Origin: Termitomyces sp. T153
Lineage: Eukaryota > Basidiomycota > Agaricomycetes > Agaricales > Lyophyllaceae
Reading direction: 5' to 3'
Assembly (NCBI GenBank): GCA_018296165.2
Contig: JACKQL020000275.1
Span: forward strand, 1-19,266
Length of the DNA stretch: 19,266 nt
The position numbers were made by a program, and so were the translations under genes. Shown here piece after piece: positions 16,927 to 19,266 of the stretch. The notes under the pieces were generated by a model. The model saw only the letters and a list, made by a program, of their open reading frames with translations, ran no database searches and was not told where the DNA came from. Numbering within the stretch: the first letter of the stretch is position 1; every line of letters begins with the position of its first letter.

Positions 16927-17270
16927 CATTTTTGAATTTGCCAGTGAAGACTTCTGCTTTATTGAAGAAGAAGCAAATCTTTCAATCCTCAAATACTGAG
17001 TGCCAGTCTACAAGATCAAGTTTGCTTATGAACATCAAGTTGACTGTCACATTGTATATATGCAGTGCATCTTTGAAAACCAAAGTATGCTCCTTGACAT
17101 CATTGATGACCTGGATCATGACATTCCTCATTTCTAGAATCATGAAAATTGTGCTTTCTTTTGATAATTGCCCAACTAACCTCACAACAGATTTATAGTT
17201 AACAAATACCTTGCAACTTTTTAAGAAATGTGTAGTATAGCCTGAGTTCATAAAGGAGCAGGACACATTA
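16927..17270 (-). pseudogene. pol: Copia-2 protease, main part
   Basis: The minus strand (about 17266 down) reads SCSFMNSGYTTHFLKSC, aligning with the copia protease active site (L)DSGATTH. The catalytic Asp is now Asn (GAT to AAT type change, 17246-17248). It continues with VNYKSV, VNDVKEHTLVFKDALHIYNV and TVNLMFISKLDLVDWHSVFED, the usual end of the protease. Beyond the open frame, KICFF and FTGKFKNGM follow, and these join YLVSV at 9512 if the nested insertion is removed. Not functional. Confidence 0.88.
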
Positions 17271-18096
17271 GATGGTATATTACCTGCTGAGATTTAGAGC
17301 AAGGCAGAAAAGGGTTGACATAGTGAGACAAAGTATTACAGGGAAAAGATGATCTAGAAATTTCATGTTGATAAATTTTATGCATTTTGTAACATTTCAA
17401 CTCTTCAAACATATTTTGTTGTCTACCTACCTGTACAATGCCTAGTTGTGTGGTGCTCCAAATAGACTCATGTTCCATAAAAATTGACAGGAAATCATTT
17501 CTTATGCATGAACAATGTCATTGAAAGATGACACCACCAACCAGGCCTTTAACAATCAGGCCTGGAAAAATAAACTCTTCTGCATGATGTTCAAAAAAGA
17601 ATTCTTGTTGCATGACAAATATGTAGGTCAATTTCCCAAATGTGAGCCAGCTGAGGTTGTTGATAATTGATTGAGGCCTTTGCCCTTGTTGAGCCAAATT
17701 CTGCAGAAAACCTGCATGATGGCACAGAGTTCAAGCCTCTTGACAAGCATATTTGACTTTGTGTCATGTGAATTTTGTTTGTTCTTGACTATAGTGATAG
17801 GCAGGACACTCAATGAGGACAATAAATATGGCTATGAAGAGTTGGAGTCTAAGCCTAGTGATCAGAAATGGATTAGGTTGTTTAAAGAGATTGCAAAGCT
17901 CAAGAAAAAAATTAGTCATTCAACATTCATTTTTTTATTGCTAATTGGCCTCTACAGCTTGCAAATCATCTGTGTTCATACACATGACATGTTAGGCACC
18001 TCCACTCCCACCTCCACCTCCACTCCCAACACCACCTCCAGGTTCAGCTGCTAACACTTTATTTGCCTCTGCCCATGCTGCACTCAAACATACTTC
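17271..18096 (-). pseudogene. gag: Probable Copia-2 gag region, heavily degenerate
   Basis: The position upstream of the protease on the minus strand is where gag should be. Visible pieces are ELKCYKMHKIY (perhaps a ruined zinc knuckle), IWLNKGKGLNQL, and a Gly-rich stretch AAEPGGGVGSGGGGGSGG (18000-18060) after AAWAEANKVL. Frames are broken by many stops, and I could not align the rest to a known gag. The overlapping plus-strand frame at 17671-18054 has a hydrophobic C-terminal segment but no recognisable family and is probably a shadow. Gag should continue right of LTR-D, outside the window. No CpG is seen here. Confidence 0.45.
18092..18096. repeat. Candidate target site duplication of LTR-D, left copy (ACTTC)
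   Basis: Lies directly before the TGTCACG end. The two bases after the other end, at the window edge, are AC, which fits the start of ACTTC. Confidence 0.5.
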
Positions 18097-18540
18097 TGTC
18101 ACGACCTGTCCCCTGGACCCCCGCACATTGTCCAGCAACCCCCGATTCCCCAAAAAACCCCCGACACTCCGCCGAACTTCCACCCATGCCCTGCGCCTAT
18201 TTCGGCTAACTCCGACGCCTCCCCAGCTAACTCCGACGGCCCCCTGGCCAACTTTGACGCCTTCCCCGCAGCCACTGACACCTACCCTGGATCTCCCAAA
18301 CCCCGAGAACCATCCCCGCTGTTCCCGATCTTCGCCACCCATCATCAACTCAACACCCTGGTTCCTCTGACCCATTCCAGAGTATTACGACAACCTCGGG
18401 GCGACCCGCGTTCCCCAACGATCCCATCAACGTATCAGCATGGCCCGATCCTCGATCGCAACCGACACCCACCCACTCCGTCGAGCTCTGCCAAGCCCCG
18501 CCGCCGCAGCCGATGTACCCTGAAGTTCTCCGGTAGTCAG

Positions 18541-18547
18541 TATATAA
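18541..18547 (+). promoter_or_regulatory. TATA box of LTR-D
   Basis: TATATAA, again 32 bases before the leader 12-mer (18573). Confidence 0.7.
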
Positions 18548-18647
18548 GCCGTCGAGTAGCTCTTTGTACTCTAGTCTTGATATTGCTTAACGTTACCTAT
18601 GGTCTGATTGTTTCCTTCTCGTGTTTTGTGCTTCGTGTTTCGTTTTC

Positions 18648-18723
18648 CTTATCTCAGTCTCCTGGTCTTATCTCAGTCTCCCAGTCTTATCTCAGTCTCC
18701 CGGTCTTATCTCAGTCTCCTGGT
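18648..18723 (+). repeat. Four 19-bp tandem repeats in the LTR-D leader
   Basis: Four consecutive units of CTTATCTCAGTCTCCTGGT with CCAGT and CCCGGT variants at 18648, 18667, 18686 and 18705. Copy number differs between family LTRs (about 1, 2, 2, 4), like a small minisatellite in the transcribed leader. Confidence 0.93.
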
Positions 18724-19266
18724 CTTGTCTTGTCTCCATTTCATCATCATTCGCATTATCATTTCATACCTCCACTCGAATCTACTCTTGTTCCATATCA
18801 TTTCGTCTGACACTGTCTCGGTGACTCCGTCCGACCGTTGTGCCCAAGTCTTCCCCAACCCTAACAACCTCACAAACTCCACGATTACAATTATGAACCC
18901 TGACACTCTTCCACCAGGTCCGAACCTCACTCTTCGCTCAGTCCCGGACTCCATCAACTCCAATTGATCTCCCATCAAACCCCGGCTCCGCTCCCATTGA
19001 TCACACAGCCGCCTACTCCTTCGCTTCCGCAAATCTCCCATACGGTCTTCTGCCTGAACCCTGCCAAGACCATCCCATTTCCTCACAATCCAACTTTTCC
19101 GGACCTCCCCGGATCTGTCCGGATCACATCCCACCAACTATCCGCACAAGCCATCAGTGCCCAGAACGTTTTCGAGTGTTCGGTTACCAGTGCAAGGGGA
19201 TCACGCCCGCCTAGTATGGACTCGCCCAGTGCAGCTGAGCCCCCGAGGTCAGCGGAACCTGACAAC

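Larger units (their letters stand above)
18097..19264 (+). mobile_element. LTR-D, probably a solo LTR of the same family (1168 bp)
   Basis: It starts TGTCACGACCTG and ends CCTGACA, with the full family layout: C-rich tracts, TATA box at 18541-18547, leader 12-mer AGTCTTGATATT at 18573-18584, and four 19-bp repeats. The base after TGACA is A, not the T plus primer site that follows LTR-B. The left flank is Copia-2, not element interior with a polypurine tract. Both facts favour a solo LTR over the 5' LTR of another full element. It inserted in Copia-2 independently of LTR-A. Confidence 0.9.

Noticed and set aside
17541..17565. Inverted repeat CCAGGCCT...AGGCCTGG
   Set aside because: A perfect 8-bp stem with a 9-base loop, but isolated, with no T-run or associated gene. 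It is compatible with chance in a 19-kb window.
1..19266. CRISPR arrays, tRNA or rRNA genes, bacterial-type operons
   Set aside because: None seen. Spliced introns, copia/LTR elements and P450 remnants indicate a eukaryote.

Overview
The window looks like repeat-rich, gene-poor DNA from a filamentous fungus, most likely a basidiomycete (Agaricomycete-like). The reasons are a Copia element with the WQ(G/S)GKEGQFP-type zinc-knuckle tail common in that group, a Myb/SANT-like domain protein of a type frequent there, very short introns (49-68 bp), and strong CpG decay in old transposons. The species cannot be named from this sequence. I see no intact protein-coding gene. Almost everything is transposon sequence or decaying remnants of host genes.

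Left arm (1-9512): the minus strand carries a dead Copia element (Copia-1, 1 to about 2690; gag, protease, integrase, with reverse transcriptase beyond the left edge). Next come about 1.5 kb of AT-rich sequence with nothing recognisable, a dead Myb/SANT-like gene (4254-4938, one intron), about 0.7 kb of unrecognised sequence, and the last part of a cytochrome P450 gene (5614-5832). That P450 is broken by a second Copia element (Copia-2, minus strand) whose 220-bp LTR (TGTTGA...TCAACA) begins at the heme-binding region. A 435-bp unit holding the P450 end plus this LTR is tandemly duplicated (5631-6065 and 6066-6500). Copia-2 then reads from RNase H/RT (about 6510-8100) through integrase (to about 9440) to protease (9440-9512). 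It resumes on the far side of a nested insertion at 16927, with the rest of protease and presumably gag.

Nested insertion (9513-16921): a 1145-bp solo LTR (LTR-A) sits in the Copia-2 protease with target duplication CATTC on both sides. Inside LTR-A lies a complete 6259-bp element of the same LTR family (10563-16821), flanked by target duplication GAATA. It has two LTRs of about 1145 bp, a polypurine tract, and a primer binding site that is not tRNA-like. Instead its 12 bases are exactly complementary to the predicted 5' end of the element's own transcript, 32 bp after the TATA box, which is the layout expected of a Tf1/sushi-type self-priming retroelement. The 4-kb interior has no recognisable pol. 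On the antisense strand it carries a three-exon gene-like structure (14338-15467) for a basic, coiled-coil protein with one CGA-to-TGA stop.

Right arm (16922-19266): Copia-2 protease/gag remnants, then another LTR of the same family (LTR-D, 18097-19264), probably solo, with a likely ACTTC target duplication cut by the window end.

Insertion order follows from the sequence: host P450, then Copia-2, then LTR-A, then the full element; LTR-D entered Copia-2 independently. Base composition agrees. By eye the old layer has 2 CpG in the first 9512 bases and none in 16922-18096. LTR-A has an intermediate number and the youngest element is CpG-rich.
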